DNA of 64,000 nucleotides from Siphonodentalium dalli (GCA_032622095.1 CP136061.1:97339345-97403344); one strand, 5' to 3'; positions 15,901 through 26,981 are shown, numbered from the stretch's first letter. The notes: a model not told the origin generated them from the letters alone. Numbers and translations are program-made.

Positions 15901-16566
15901 GCAGCCTGAGAACACTACATGTATCTTGTTAGCAGCCTGAGAACACTACATGTATCTTGTTAGCAGCATACATGTATCCTGAGAACACTACATGTATATT
16001 GTTAGCAGCCTGAGAACACTACATGTATCTTGTTAGCGACCTGAGAACACTACATGTATCTTGTTAGCAGCCTGAGATCACTACATGTATCTTGTTAGCA
16101 GCCTGAGAACACTACATGTATCTTGTTAGCAGCCTGAGAACACTACATGTATCTTGTTAGCAGCATACGTGTATCTTGTTAGCAGCCTACATGTATCTTG
16201 TTAGCAGTCTGAGAACACTACATGTATCTTGCTAGCAGCCTGAGAACACTACATGTATATTGTTAGCAGCCTGAGAACACTACATGTATCTTGTTAGCCG
16301 CCTACATGTATCTTGTTATCAGCCTACATGTGTCTTGTTAGCAGCCTACATGTATCTTGTTATCAGCCTACATGTATCTTGTTAGCAGCCTACATGTGTC
16401 TTGTTAGCAGCCTGAGAACTCTACATGTATCTTGTTAGCAGCCTACATGTATCTGGTTAGCAGCCTGCATGTATCTTGTTAGAATCCTACATTTATCTTG
16501 TTAGCAGCCTACATGTATCTTGTTAGAAGCCTACATGTATCTTGTTAGCAGCCTACATGTATCTTT

Positions 16567-16766
16567 TATTGCAATCGAAATTCGCCGATAACCTCTTAAC
16601 TGATCTGCAATTTGCTATGATCGAGGCTGCTAACAAGATACATGTTGGCTGCTAACAAGATACATGTAGGCTGCTAACAATATACATGTAGTGTTCTCAG
16701 GCTGCTAACAAGATACATGTAGGCTGCTAACAATATACATGTAGGCTGCTAACAAGATACAATGTA
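16567..16766. repeat. Satellite boundary: unique linker followed by inverted satellite units
   Basis: The array stops at tttattgcaatcgaaattcg. A roughly 60-bp non-repetitive linker follows to about 16626. After it the satellite unit resumes in reverse complement (ggctgctaacaagatacatg, several short units and one long unit), ending near 16766 in a TC-rich/poly-T stretch. The same linker with the same first inverted units occurs at 18449. The linker edge 'TTTATTGCAATCG' is shared by both copies while the flanks differ, so it probably marks the terminus of a mobile element that carries the repeat internally. The element class is not identifiable from the terminus. Confidence 0.75.
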
Positions 16767-16780
16767 GGCAGTGTCACTAT

Positions 16781-17495
16781 TGTAGCGTTTTTTTTTATTA
16801 ATAGCACGTATTGCTTTGAGTACTCGCATTCCCCCATAATTCATTTCCATAAAGAATATGAGAATGTAAGATATAGCATTTTAAGACGATCGAAAGGAGG
16901 GAAATTATTTACTCGATTTATACCATACAGAGAATTAGACTTTTTCGCACAAACAGCTTTCACATGTTATTCAAATGTCAAATGTTCATCTATGCATGTG
17001 AATACCCTGAAATTTGAAAGATTTTTCTTGAGAATCATATCCTATTCTTTCAATCGGTTTTCCATGCATATTCAACAATCGATTCTCAACTAAATAAGGT
17101 CAATTTCTTTGGTTGTATCACCATGAATTCACTTTTATTTGTATTTAGTGATAGTTTGTTTGCTCTGGACCAAGATAACTTCTTTCAAGTTATAATTGGG
17201 ATCTTCCAGTTTACCGAGTGCCACAGTGCTCTCTGAATTAACCTCAGCCATTGTCAGGAACATAACAATTACATTTCATTATTATAACGAGCTTGTAATA
17301 AAAAATTATAGCATATCTAAAACATCTAGCTGAATAAAGGTTAAGTGTCATACTGAATGTGCAAAATATGGTGCCCAACATTTGCAGAATGAGGACCCCA
17401 TGATAAAACACAAGCTTGGAAGCAGTTTTGACAAACTAAAACACATCATAGCATATACAATTTGAAGATGGTCTATCTCATCCGAGCCACAAATA
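16781..17495. other. AT-rich stretch without recognisable feature
   Basis: Apart from a poly-T run near 16788 I see no coding potential, RNA gene or repeat here. Short ORFs look random. Confidence 0.5.
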
Positions 17496-17674
17496 CAGTA
17501 ATGTCCTAAATAATCTGCCCCTAAACCACAGAGAATTACGGGAACTTTTTCAGGATTTAGTAGGAAATATTGCTTTCCGATGAATGGCAACAAACCATAT
17601 TTCCGACTAAATCCTGAAAATGTTCCCATAATTCTGCTGTGGTTAAGGGGTCGATTACTTAGGGTATTACTGTA
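17496..17674. mobile_element. Palindromic MITE with TA target duplication (Tc1/mariner-like)
   Basis: The segment folds into one near-perfect hairpin. The left arm begins TA-CAGTAATGTCCTAAATAAT and the right arm ends GGTATTACTG-TA. The arms match over about 75 bp (including the catgtttc-like run 'tcaggatttag') around a short loop near 17580-17595. The duplicated TA and the CAGT-type ends fit Tc1/mariner-derived MITEs. There is no transposase. A 93-residue open frame across the hairpin (17348-17629, minus) is an artefact of the palindrome. A related single end (gggtcatatatttaaggcat) lies at 18290-18320. Confidence 0.8.
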
Positions 17675-18448
17675 GATCGTTTGTTGAACTTATTGTCTAA
17701 CATTTCTTAACAAAGAATGTAAATCCTTCTGCTCTTGTATTAGCTTTTCGTCTTTCTGTCCCTCCAAATGAATATATACGGGTGACGTTGGCGATGGGTT
17801 TGCTGTTAAAATATTCACCTCCGTCAAAAACCGCCATAAATAGAAATAATAGTAAAATATAGAGACATTGTTCTTATACCAATCATAAATATGGCATCAA
17901 CAGTATGTTATTGTCAAATGTTTTCCATTGTTATGTAAACAAAAGCAAAAAACGTTACAGAAATTGGCTTTTGTTTTGATCCGGATATGGTAAACATAAA
18001 AAGCGTTATTTGTTACTGTGTTCCTGATATGGAAATAATAAAGAGCGTTTATATAATTTGTGTGTGATTAACCAATATAATTGAGCTGTGTTATGTAAAC
18101 AGAAGCAAAACTTCTGTAACACGAGCAGGCTCTTGTTTACGTACACCATCGTACGCCTTGACAATATACTATTTACGCGCTGATTATGTTTGGCATATGG
18201 ACAAAACTATATATATTTTAATATTCCTTCTGTTGATGGCGATTTGAACAAATATTAATATTTCTGCAAGGAACGCCGCCCGTGCATTTAAAGGGTCATA
18301 TATTTAAGGCATTACTGTACAACAAAAACATAATTATTATAAATCCCGATTTCACGACTACTAACAGCTATTTTGTAAATAAAATAGATTGAACTGAAGA
18401 TGAGTTATACTTATTATGTTGTGTCTATAAACTATATACTAAGGTGAT
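17675..18448. other. Intergenic, with a dispersed repeat at 17680-17790
   Basis: Positions about 17680-17790 (tttgttgaacttattgtcta and following) are similar to 54945-55080, both beside a sequence ending in cctccaaat. Around 17929 and 18088 two diverged copies of 'tgttatgtaaacaaaagcaaaa' occur. No gene is visible. Confidence 0.45.
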
Positions 18449-18606
18449 TTATTGCAATCGAAATTCGCCGATAATCTCTTAACTGATCTGCAATTTGCTA
18501 TGATCGAGGCTGCTAACAAGATACATGTTGGCTGCTAACAAGATACATGTATGCTGCTAACAATATACATGTAGTGTTCTCAGGCTGCTAACAAGATACA
18601 TGTAGG
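18449..18606. repeat. Second copy of satellite linker plus inverted satellite units
   Basis: This begins TTTATTGCAATCGAAATTCG and follows the 16567 linker with only one visible change (aatctc for aacctc) through 'gatcgaggctgctaacaaga'. Four to five satellite units in reverse orientation follow and end abruptly at 'ggctta', 18606. The array here is tiny compared with the 16.5-kb array. It looks like an independent insertion or transduction of the same terminus. Confidence 0.8.
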
Positions 18607-18886
18607 CTTACGGTTATTCAAAACTAATAACATTTTGAAGTTGCAGGATGTGTATATGAATCAGATATGTCTATTTATGCATGATTGAACTATTGTAAAC
18701 GTTCCTAAATCATTTGTTAATAGTTTACCTAGGGTAAATACAGGAAACAAGAGCTCGCATTAAATTCACTGAAAAACTACCCTTCCATTTATTTCCAAAA
18801 GTTTGGAACACTGTTGACAAAAATATATATAATATTCGATCGAAGTCAGTCTTTAAAAACAATTTTACCAAATCCATTATTGGCAA

Positions 18887-19351
18887 TTAAAGGTACTCAA
18901 TCCAATCAGAGGGTCCTATATTACTATTTCTTTGGCTTCAGGGGTAAACAAAATTTATTCGAGTCGAGGAACCCATCAATCAAAGCTCAGAGTTACTAGA
19001 TATTGATTTTTGAAGTTTGTAATTTTCTCGAGATGTGTACTAATAGTTGCCCCTAAGTTTGAAATGTTCTCGATATGTGTACTAATAATTTCCCCAGAAA
19101 CAATTATTCAAACAGACGAAGATGGATAACTCTAAAATAAAGTGTATTAATAACGCAATTTTGACTGAGACCATCCTTTTGACGGCATGTTTCTGGGCCA
19201 GAAAGAATAGAAATAACAAAACTTCAAAAATTTATATCTAATCGCCCTGAGCGTTGATAGGTAGGTTCCTCGAGTCGAATCAATTATTTTTTATCACCGA
19301 AGCCAAAGAAATAGTAATTTATGAGGGCCTGATCGGATTGAGTACCTTTAA
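18887..19351. mobile_element. TTAA-MITE copy 1 (TIR AGGTACTCAATCC)
   Basis: It begins TTAA-AGGTACTCAATCC and ends GGATTGAGTACCT-TTAA. Long imperfect inverted arms follow the ends, including tttctttggcttc and gagtcgaggaac on the left and their complements on the right. The interior is AT-rich with no transposase. Both boundaries carry TTAA. Five further copies are in the window (43517, 45831, 46383, 53697, 58975). The 61-residue open frame at 18814-18999 is incidental. Confidence 0.88.
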
Positions 19352-20645
19352 TCTTTGAATATTAAAGATTTGTTCAGAATGTACAAAACTGATAGAATTA
19401 ACTCTAACTTGTGTGACTGAACAACATAAAGGGAAAGAAATCGTTAAAAACGTTAGTCTAGTCTAAACACTTGTAATAGTATAGAGTAGAGGTGCACTCA
19501 GGGTGCAGTCCACTGTTTGCTAGATCTGTTTTATTTTCAAGTTTGTTATATTCTTATGACTAAAGTGGCATATTTTAGTAACTCAACCTGAAACATAGTC
19601 TCATGTTGAGGGCACTTGTGCTCTACCGTTAAATAATTTCTTTAAAATGACAATATTATGTTTCATTAAGTCTAAATGTTCTTTATATGTAGATATGCTG
19701 CATCATAGTTTGTATGTTGAAGTTGTAACTTGATATTTGGACCTGCATGATTGTACCTCCGAGCTTACCCACTCTAGTGACAGATCACAATTTCTTAATC
19801 TAATTGTAAACAACGTAGACACACACGAAGCCCTATATCATTTACTATACCATATAAATCGCCAAAATGGTTTAAACCCGACCCGGTATGCCAGATTTGT
19901 GTAAATTTGTTTATTTTCATATATTCCGTTCCAAATGGTGACGGCAGGAAGACGACCACATGATCATGCCGCCATTATTTGACATTTTATTTTATTATCT
20001 GATTTGATATGTATTACAAATTTATACAATGATATGCCATGAATAAATATTTACTTTTCAATATTTTTCAATGATTTGTATTGGTGATATTCTGATATGG
20101 TCGTATTCATGTTTTATTTACATTAATTATGTTCATACATTTGTCATATAGAATGTACATACAATTTCAATCGTTTTTCATTGTACATAGGCATATGAAT
20201 AATATTATCCGAAATAAAGTATGATTCCTATTACATTGATATGCATTGAATTTCCATGGGTTGTCGCAGATGAGCACGGTAACCTTGGAGCATGTGTCTT
20301 CGTGTCACCCTCTACCCCCACCCCCAATGAATCCTGAAAATATGTTAATAGGCAGGAGTTAATCCAGCATACAGGTTAAGACAATTTAGAATGCAATCAT
20401 GGTTATTTCACTCTAATGTGATAATGTTCACACTTTTGCTGAAGTTGTCCATAACTTAAAGATATCAAAAGTCTGAGTCTGAATAACATCAAAATGTGTC
20501 ATTTCGCTAAGAAATAATTAACAATATAATGCTATAAAAGCTGCATGCGTGCCAGCCTTATTGCTGAGTCCTGAATACCAGTTAAATGGGCATATGAATC
20601 ATCCAGAACACCAGTTATCAGGGGGGTATGAATCATGCGTATACA
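19352..20645. other. AT-rich intergenic DNA
   Basis: I see no coding region, RNA or structured repeat. It is AT-rich throughout, with one short pyrimidine/C-rich patch near 20308-20325. Confidence 0.5.
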
Positions 20646-21012
20646 CAACATATCCTCGCGCAAATACGCACATTATCGACATATAAAGTGAATTATAGGT
20701 ACATAATGTGATTACTTGATTCTTAAATAAGCAGATAATGGAGCCATAACCGTTGTTTCGTTATATGACGCGGGCCACATTGAAGACACATGTTAAAGAG
20801 CGTACACATGAAAAGTCGTGTTGTCTTATTTGTGTCATTGTCCGCACATAATCTGATTAGAATCGCCTCATTATGAGTCGATAATGTGACTAAAGCTGCC
20901 TCAATTTCAGAACATTATCGACTCAAATGAGGCGATTCTCAGTAGATTATTTCTACTTAAAACAAGTTCTACTATAAGCAGATAATGTGCGGATTTTTGG
21001 GAGAACAGGCTG
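20646..21012. mobile_element. Non-autonomous element family 'CAACATATCC', copy a
   Basis: The left end is CAACATATCCTCGCG and the right end is GAGAACAGGCTG. The reverse complement of the right end (CAGCCTGTTCTC) is an imperfect match to the left end, giving degenerate TIRs. Inside is a core shared by all copies: 'gcgggccac' then 'acacatgttaaagagcgtac' then 'gaaaagtcgtg' at 20770-20822, followed by internal inverted motifs around gagtcgataatg and cattatcgactc. There is no coding capacity. Related copies lie at 27296, 30561, 32447, 42791 and 53431. The superfamily is unknown; a clean target duplication is not visible for this copy. Confidence 0.7.
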
Positions 21013-21641
21013 GCTTACCACTTCAAAATCAGCCTAATCCCGCGTACCAAAAAAGGGTACAAAAATAATTTTACCATTTTACCAACTTGATCAAATAATA
21101 CAATCCACACCCACCTTTCTGTTATCTGCAAGCAACTCACTTAGACGAATTCACGAAGGACGCACACCATGACAATCACATTCAATCTGCCACATTTCTT
21201 GAACTGACATCTAATCACCACAACCAATGACAAATGTGTGTCGAATATATTTCCGGTTAGTCAGCAGCCATTTGCATGTGACATCAGATATGTATTAGCT
21301 GACCACTATGCATAGCGTCAAAAGATGTAAGAGAACCATCAACATCCGCATTCGTGTTCTAGATCTCATATCTGGTTAGTGTTCTAACTACCTTAAATTA
21401 TAATATCATTGTGTGAGCCTTCTTATATATCTAGATCACACGCATGCGATATTGCTATTATTCTGTTTCTATGGTAGTCAGTAACGATGACTTACTCCAT
21501 TTCTGTTTAATACACCACGCGCGTGAGATGCTTGATCGCATATAGCCCCCAACGATCACACGGGTGTCATATATCGAATTGTTGTATGAATCCAACCATT
21601 GGACATTTATGTGTATTTATTAACTCTTCGCTTTCTCTCTC

Positions 21642-21675
<34 letters not shown>

Positions 21676-22379
21676 GTTGATGAGTCTTCTTCGACGACAC
21701 AATGTAGGCCGTTGTCCAATTTTGCGCTACATTGGATGCATGGTTGAAAAGTTATAAACGCACCAAAAGCGTGATCGAGTTACACACACAGATACTCACA
21801 CACAGATGACGGGTTATATATATATAAAAACTAGGGGATTGCCTGTCAGAAATGACGGGTATATACAATACATGCTCCTTGTTACTTTCTGGTGTTCGCG
21901 TCTTGAACAAATTCTCATTTCAATTAGAAATTGAATGGTCGTGCTTCTATTTTTGTCGCGGGTGGCATGTGAACACTTTATTAAAACTAAGAACTGTATG
22001 TTTACACTCCAACATATATAGGCCTATACATGCACATATGGAACAGAATAAAATCAATCAACATACAACATACCTTTAAACTATACTAACTGAAACAGGC
22101 TCTGATGCCCCTTTCTGTGCTGCCTATATAGGGCCCTGTATGCGGCCATTTTGATCATATAAGGGGCTCCCGAATACAGGCTCTCAAGGGGAGCCTTTAC
22201 TCAGCGGCGGAGGGCGCTGTGGCCCCTTTGTGAGCTACCTATATATAGTAGCCGGAGGCCCCTTTGTGCGCTAACTTATGTAGGGACATGTGGCCCCATT
22301 GTGCACATTTTGATCTGAAACGTGTTCCGGCGAATCTGTTAAGTGGTAAGGTTCCCACTTGTGTAGAGGTTATACTGCG
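21013..22379. other. Intergenic DNA with CT microsatellite and a GGCCCC-type repeat
   Basis: A (CT)n tract lies at 21631-21675. From about 22090 to 22290 'ggcccctttgtg'-type motifs recur three or four times with 'cagcggcggaggg'; the same motif set recurs at 53290-53395, so this is a dispersed repeat. No gene is supported; the 74- and 75-residue open frames here have no recognisable domain. Confidence 0.5.
21631..21675. repeat. (CT)n microsatellite
   Basis: About 45 bp of CT dinucleotides with two CCC/TTT interruptions. Any open frame through it yields a Leu/Ser-rich artefact. Confidence 0.95.
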
Positions 22380-22399
22380 CCCCTTCATCGTCTTGCACT

Positions 22400-23440
22400 C
22401 AACCTGATGTGACAAATCAATTGAGTCTTATCATTCGGTCACTGTAGCACATAGTTTGATTTGAGGAACTAGTTTCGTTGCTTTTCTTTGTATATTCTCT
22501 TACACAATGCTATGATATGTGTGATGTGGGCTCCACGCAGAATTACAGTATTCGATGATAAGTCTGACCATGCTTATGTAGAGCGATTGGAAACTGTCGA
22601 TGTCCCAAGTTCGTGAAAGTTCTGTTCACTCTGTCGACGACTTGAGAAGCTTTATTGCAGATAGAATTAACGTGTATAGCGATTTTGATTTTGAGTTTTT
22701 CGTCCACAATTACTTCAAGATCTCTTTCTGACGTACTTACAATAATTGCTGGCTTTTCGGGTGTATCAGTCATATGATATTCCATTTTGTGTTATTGTGC
22801 CCAAAGTGAATTTCAAGAATTAAAACGAAGTTCCCAATCCAACGACCATTTGCATACCGCATCTATGTCGCTCTGAATATTTTCACTTCTAGGATTCCCA
22901 ACCAACTTCGTGTCGTCGGCAAATATTTCACAGAAACAATGAACACTTTCTGGTAGATCGTTGATGAAAGGAATCAATAAAGTTGGACCTAAACCGCTTC
23001 CCCGAGGAACACCACTGGTAACACATTTCCACTGAGAATTATGATCATCTAAACGAACACGTTGTTTTCTGTTTGTAAGAAAATCTCTTGTCCAATCGTA
23101 TATTTTATTTTGTTTTCCGCTTTTGATTTTCATTAACAATCTCTCATGGGGAACGCCATCGAACGGTTTTCTAAAAATCCAAATAAATCGCATCAACTGG
23201 CTCATTTCGTCAAGTTTCCTGACCAGATGGAAGAAATATTCGATCAGTTGAGTTTTACATGATCTACGTGTTGAAATTTTGAAAACAGATTGTATTCCTC
23301 CGTGTGTGACGTTATTGAACTGCTGATGAACGATTCTAACACTTGGACCGGTTGAATAGGATACATAGTGGATTTCTTATTTCGTTGGTAGTTTCGTTTA
23401 GAATACGTGCTGGTATACCGTAGGGTCCATGGCTTTTAAT
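22400..23440 (-). pseudogene. Reverse transcriptase remnant of the CR1-like LINE
   Basis: Entering from 23440 the frame gives HGPYGIPARILNE, then (23205-22813) an RT palm segment with FRKPFDGVPHERLL, then VPRGSGLGPTLLIPFINDLP, a variant of the usual SGVPQGSVLGP/LF.IYINDL motif B, and FADDTK, the motif C with both catalytic aspartates. A second frame (22785-22543) continues with ERDLEVIVDEKLK and NSICNKASQVVDRVNRTF, the thumb/connection region. After 22543 the alignment can be followed loosely to NIQRKATKLVP. At least two frameshifts and the MITE insertion upstream separate it from the endonuclease. It is not expressed as an active enzyme. Confidence 0.85.
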
Positions 23441-23443
23441 TGT

Positions 23444-23832
23444 TTAACCCTTTACCCAACAAAACGGCCAAAACCGGCCAAATAAAGCTTCAACAGCCTA
23501 AAATATCTTCGGTCTGTCTCAATAGAACCATACAAATATGGATATCATTGGAACCGGCTCCTTGACCACATTGTGATAGTTACAGTTATGCCCTGTGCCA
23601 ATGCATTCTCTTATATATGCGAGTCGACCATAGGTCGCCTCGCATATATAAGAGAATGCATTGGCCTAAAAAAATCTTTTTTTACCATTTTTTCTTACAT
23701 TCTTTAACAATTTTATAATTTTTAATGTGTTAAGCCAATGCATTCTCTTATATATGCGAGGCGACCTATGGTCGACTCGCATATATAAGAGAATGCATTG
23801 GCACAGGGCCCTTCTGTTGGGTAAAGGGTTAA
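23444..23832 (-). mobile_element. piggyBac-like MITE copy A, inserted in the LINE
   Basis: It is bounded by TTAA-CCCTTTACCCAACA and TGTTGGGTAAAGGG-TTAA. TTAA targets and CCC-starting ends fit the piggyBac superfamily. Two internal near-perfect hairpins (about 69 bp each, starting GCCAATGCATTCTCTTATAT) are reverse complements of one another and are separated by an AT-rich spacer. It lies in the orientation opposite to copies at 27939 and 48898. It has no ORF, so any movement would need a transposase in trans. It interrupts the RT region of the minus-strand LINE and is therefore younger than that LINE. Confidence 0.9.
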
Positions 23833-24491
23833 TTCATTAATTTATGTTATATGGCTATTGGTTAAACTTGTATATCAACGAGCTAGATTGATATATCTAA
23901 ATCGCTGGTCTGTGGAATTTTGACAGTATCTTCTTTGGTCAATACAGACATGAAAATATCGTTTAGGGTTTCGGCTTTCTGTTGATCTTCAGTTATTAAT
24001 GGGTTGGTTTTGTTTAGCTCCATATCCGTTATTCCTTTTCTCAGTTTGGATTTACTCATATCGCCAGAATGATCTCGGATTTGGTCGACATTCGGAAGAT
24101 ATATTTGTCACAAATGTATGCTTCGCTTCCTTCACTCTCATGTTCGCCACTTCGCGGAGTTTTTATGCTCATTGTATAGCCGGGGTACGAATTTTCCGGT
24201 AGTGCTTATAGGATTTTCTCCTTTTTGTTGTCTTATTATTGATATGACATCGCTTGTAGCCCACGGACACTTTTCTCGCTTTGTGTTAGTTTTATTCGTT
24301 TTCGGTATACTATGTGTTTTTCTTTGAGATCTGTTATTGTCTCATATAATATGTTCCAGACTTTATTGAATTCCTTTGTTGAACACTCCAATCAACCTCA
24401 GACAGTGATTTTCGAATTGAGTCGTAATCGCCTTTGTTGTAGAGATAACGTGCCTTACTGTTGGTGGTTGTGTGACAAATAACATTTTGAT

Positions 24492-25020
24492 CTATAAATA
24501 TTTCAAGGACATCGCGATCACTTTTCCTTCGCTATGGGTAATGTCAGCAATTATCTCTAGATTGTCCGTTATTACTAAATCTAACAAGTTGGAAGTTTTC
24601 CCGTGTCGGTGGCGAGTTCGCTCTGTCACGAGTTGATGCAAGAATCTTCCACGTAGAATTTCCACAAACCTACGACCGATTAGTCCAGAATCCCTCGATA
24701 TTTCTGGAAAATTGAAGTCTCCAACAAAAATCAAATGTTTTTTCATCGAATGGGATACATCTTGTATTTGTTTGTCAGTATCTTCATCAGCTGCAGGACT
24801 CATATAGATGCAAGCTATAAGTACCGTGTTTAGTCTTCCACGAGCACCACACTGACTCATTAAAAACATTTCCTGTCAAAGAACAATCCCACGCACATAA
24901 TGATTTATGAACGTACACGATCACTCCTCGCTTTGGATTATTTCCAAGGAACATGTCATATCCATCTGCTTGGAATTTAATGGATTTTGTGTTTGAGCAT
25001 AATTTCCGGGTTGCCTATCA
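24492..25020 (-). pseudogene. APE-type endonuclease remnant of the CR1-like LINE
   Basis: Minus-strand translation gives FQADGYDMFLGNNPKRGV followed by IVYVHKSL (about 24985-24905), the strand preceding the endonuclease core. The 24869-24492 frame then gives LIACIYMSP, KHLIFVGDFNFPEI (the GDFN catalytic motif) and SNLLDLVITDN, the conserved C-terminal LDLV.T motif. A frame change separates the two pieces. The linker follows with ARYLYNKGDYDSI and SLSEVDW in another frame. The N-terminal catalytic Asn and Glu motifs are not recognised. Confidence 0.82.
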
Positions 25021-25472
25021 CAGTTGGGTGTTTTTCGTTTATTAACAACTCTAACTCATTTCTTTTTGTTTATCAAATTGTCATCGTTTGTGTATAAGAT
25101 TAGGTGTTTTGTTTGTGTCTTATCTCTGTTCAGATACTTAGTATCCTTGTTTTAATTTTTTTGGTCAACAATCGTTTTTGCGTTGATTTTTTGTCCAATT
25201 TAACTATTTGGTCGCCTCTGATCACAAATTTGTCACTGGGAAAATGTTGTCTCTTTTCTTTCAACTATATTCGAAGTTCCTTTTGTCTTTTGCTTTCTGA
25301 ATCGGTATAGTCTGGGTTGAAGTAAACCTTGTTTTTATTAGCTATGTCCTTTTTTTATTATTATTATTATTATAGGCAAGAGATTGGCTAAACAGACTAT
25401 TGCGCGCCTCTTCTGAGTCGGAGATAATTTTTATTGGTCGAATCATTTCATTAGTTTTTTCCCTAACAAATG

Positions 25473-26056
25473 TTATATATTACTGGTGTCTGATTTCATT
25501 ATGTCATTCACAACTCTTTGTAAGGAAGCTCTGTCCTCCGATTTTTCAAGAGCTGATATCGTTCGGGGACTTTCTTTTACATTGGTAACAATGAGGTTCC
25601 TCTTTCTGTTATGTTTAAGTTCATATTGCTTGAACTTTTCTTCAATTTTTGATTCTATACACTCCGATATTTGTTTCTCCAATATTTGAGTCTATACTCT
25701 CCGACACTTTCTTTATTTCGGAATCAATTGTTTTCTTCTGATCACCAAGAAGCTGAGTCAGGGTATCCAATATCTCTCCCCAATGTTTTCGTATTATTTC
25801 TAAGATCCTCAATGTTCTGTTTCCGATTGCCTGCTTTGCACTGTGTGTATTGCCAGACAATATTGACTGACCTTTTAACTAGAAACTTTTGGTCCGTAGA
25901 TGTGATATTCTGACACTTGAAGTGATAGATTATATTGCACGAACCACATTCGATTCCAGTAGCTCCTCTAGTGACACTATCGCAGAGACCGCATATTTGT
26001 GAATCACTTCCATTTGATCCTGTGATCGAATCTCTTTTCCGTGAAACGTTTGTCAT
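25473..26056 (-). pseudogene. ORF1 remnant with PHD finger, coiled coil and RRM-like start
   Basis: The first frame (26056-25742) starts MTNVSRKRDSITG and contains C-x2-C, C-x2-C, H-x2-C and a final W..C, a PHD-type zinc finger (CGLCD, CGSCNIIYHFKC). A second frame (25860-25642) holds an amphipathic DTLTQLLGDQKK/SEIKKVSESI stretch typical of a coiled coil. A third (25682-25473) holds RKRNLIVTNVKES, resembling the first strand of the RRM-like domain of LINE ORF1 proteins. PHD-coiled-coil-RRM order is known for ORF1 proteins of CR1-group LINEs. At least two frameshifts break it. Confidence 0.75.
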
Positions 26057-26090
26057 TTTGATCGTGTTTTAGATCTGCGATTCCGGTCGT

Positions 26091-26812
26091 TGCTACGGAA
26101 ATTCCATAGTGTGTCACGAAATTGGATTCATATGTTTATGAACACGTTGACTCAGGGGGGTGGCGTGTTAACTTCCAGTCAGCCCCTCCCGAGAAAACAA
26201 AAATTATACTGTCGAAATATTTGTTAAGCCCCATTTGAATCATCCCTTGCAGGAAGGGGCCATGACTGTTTTGATTATCCGAGTCAATGTTGTGATCGTA
26301 ATCATCGTGTTAGAATTTCACACTTTCCCTGCCGCACTCCTGTTCAGCTTACTCTCCAATACGTATATCGTATCATATCACACATTTCTTGCATAGCGCA
26401 CATACCACCGATGTTTCAAGGCCCTTGGCAACATTAAAATAAATAAACAAGCTCTAAAATTTACAGTTCAAACTTGCGATAATTATGTAGACCGCATTGA
26501 AAGCTGGTTCATTAGTTCCACGCCTAAATGTTCAAAATAATATTCCGCGAATAAATGAGTTTTTAAAAGACCTTTGAATTCATTATATCCAGGTCAGTTG
26601 CGGATGATGAACGGTAGATAATTCCAGAGAGTCGGTCCGGCTATGGAAAACGATGTCAAGATGACGTGTAAGTCATTGTGAGCACCTTGAACTTAATCCG
26701 CTGGGAAACAGGAAGCCAATATAGTGTGAACAATGTCAGATTAATCTGATCTTTACGTGGGATCTTACACCCACTTGGTGAGTTTTATCTCAAGTCTACT
26801 TTACCCCCGGGG
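26091..26812. other. Intergenic DNA upstream of the minus-strand LINE
   Basis: Part of the first 100 bp may be 5' UTR of the LINE. No other gene or repeat is recognised. Confidence 0.4.
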
Positions 26813-26981
26813 AAATACAGATTCATATACAAGAAATATTGTTCATACATTGGAGCGATATGAATGGCGAATGGGGTGTGAATCGGTTTATAAATAATGT
26901 TATAAACCGGTTCGCACCCCTTGGCCAATCAAATCGCTCCAATCCATGACCAATAATTCTTGTACGAACCTGTATCCTATT
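26813..26981. mobile_element. Palindromic MITE with TA target duplication
   Basis: The arms are inverted repeats: left TA-CAGATTCATATACAAGAAAT, right ending CGAACCTG-TA. The matched arm includes attggagcgat and the central cggtttataa/ttataaaccg pair. The whole 169 bp folds as a hairpin. A single left arm recurs at 30043-30115 and a diverged right arm at 29160-29215. No ORF is present. Confidence 0.78.

Larger units (their letters stand above)
1..16566. repeat. Large satellite/minisatellite array, 31-bp unit with 22-bp variant
   Basis: The sequence is almost wholly tandem copies of a 31-bp unit that reads ctgagaacactacatgta followed by tcttgttagcagc. A 22-bp form lacks the nine bases tgagaacac and usually occurs as a pair (one starting 'atacatg', one 'ctacatg'). 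Common variants are gcgac for gcagc, ctgtgaac, ctgggaac, ctgataac, tatattg for tatcttg, and a 32-bp form with ctataatg. No sustained ORF is present and no gene lies inside. The left edge runs off the window, so the full array is longer. Toward the right end (about 13130 onward) short 22-bp units become more frequent and variants more scattered, as is usual at satellite edges. Function is unknown; I do not recognise this monomer. Confidence 0.97.
22380..26090 (-). mobile_element. Degenerate CR1/L2-like LINE retrotransposon
   Basis: Read on the minus strand the order is ORF1 with a PHD finger (about 26056-25473), AP-type endonuclease (about 25015-24492), a linker (24490-23850), a piggyBac-like MITE insertion (23832-23444), and reverse transcriptase (about 23440-22400). 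The reading frame is broken many times, so it is a fossil. Diagnostic peptides are GDFNFP in the endonuclease, FADDTK in RT, and ERDLEVIVDEKLK in the thumb region, the last typical of CR1/L2-type elements. The 5' end lies upstream of the ORF1 start near 26056; the 3' end near 22380 is approximate and no tail repeat is recognised. Confidence 0.85.

Noticed and set aside
1-16566. CRISPR array
   Set aside because: The 31-bp units are directly adjacent with no unique spacers, and the context is eukaryotic.
17348-17629. 93-residue minus-strand ORF
   Set aside because: It crosses a palindromic MITE and has no domain; openness follows from the hairpin.
21676-21700. Hammerhead-ribozyme-like core 'ttgatgagtc-ttcttc-gacgacac'
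   Set aside because: It resembles CTGATGAGTC...GACGAAAC, but the invariant C of CTGATGA and the GAAA box are altered and no flanking helices I and III could be built; probably chance next to the CT microsatellite.
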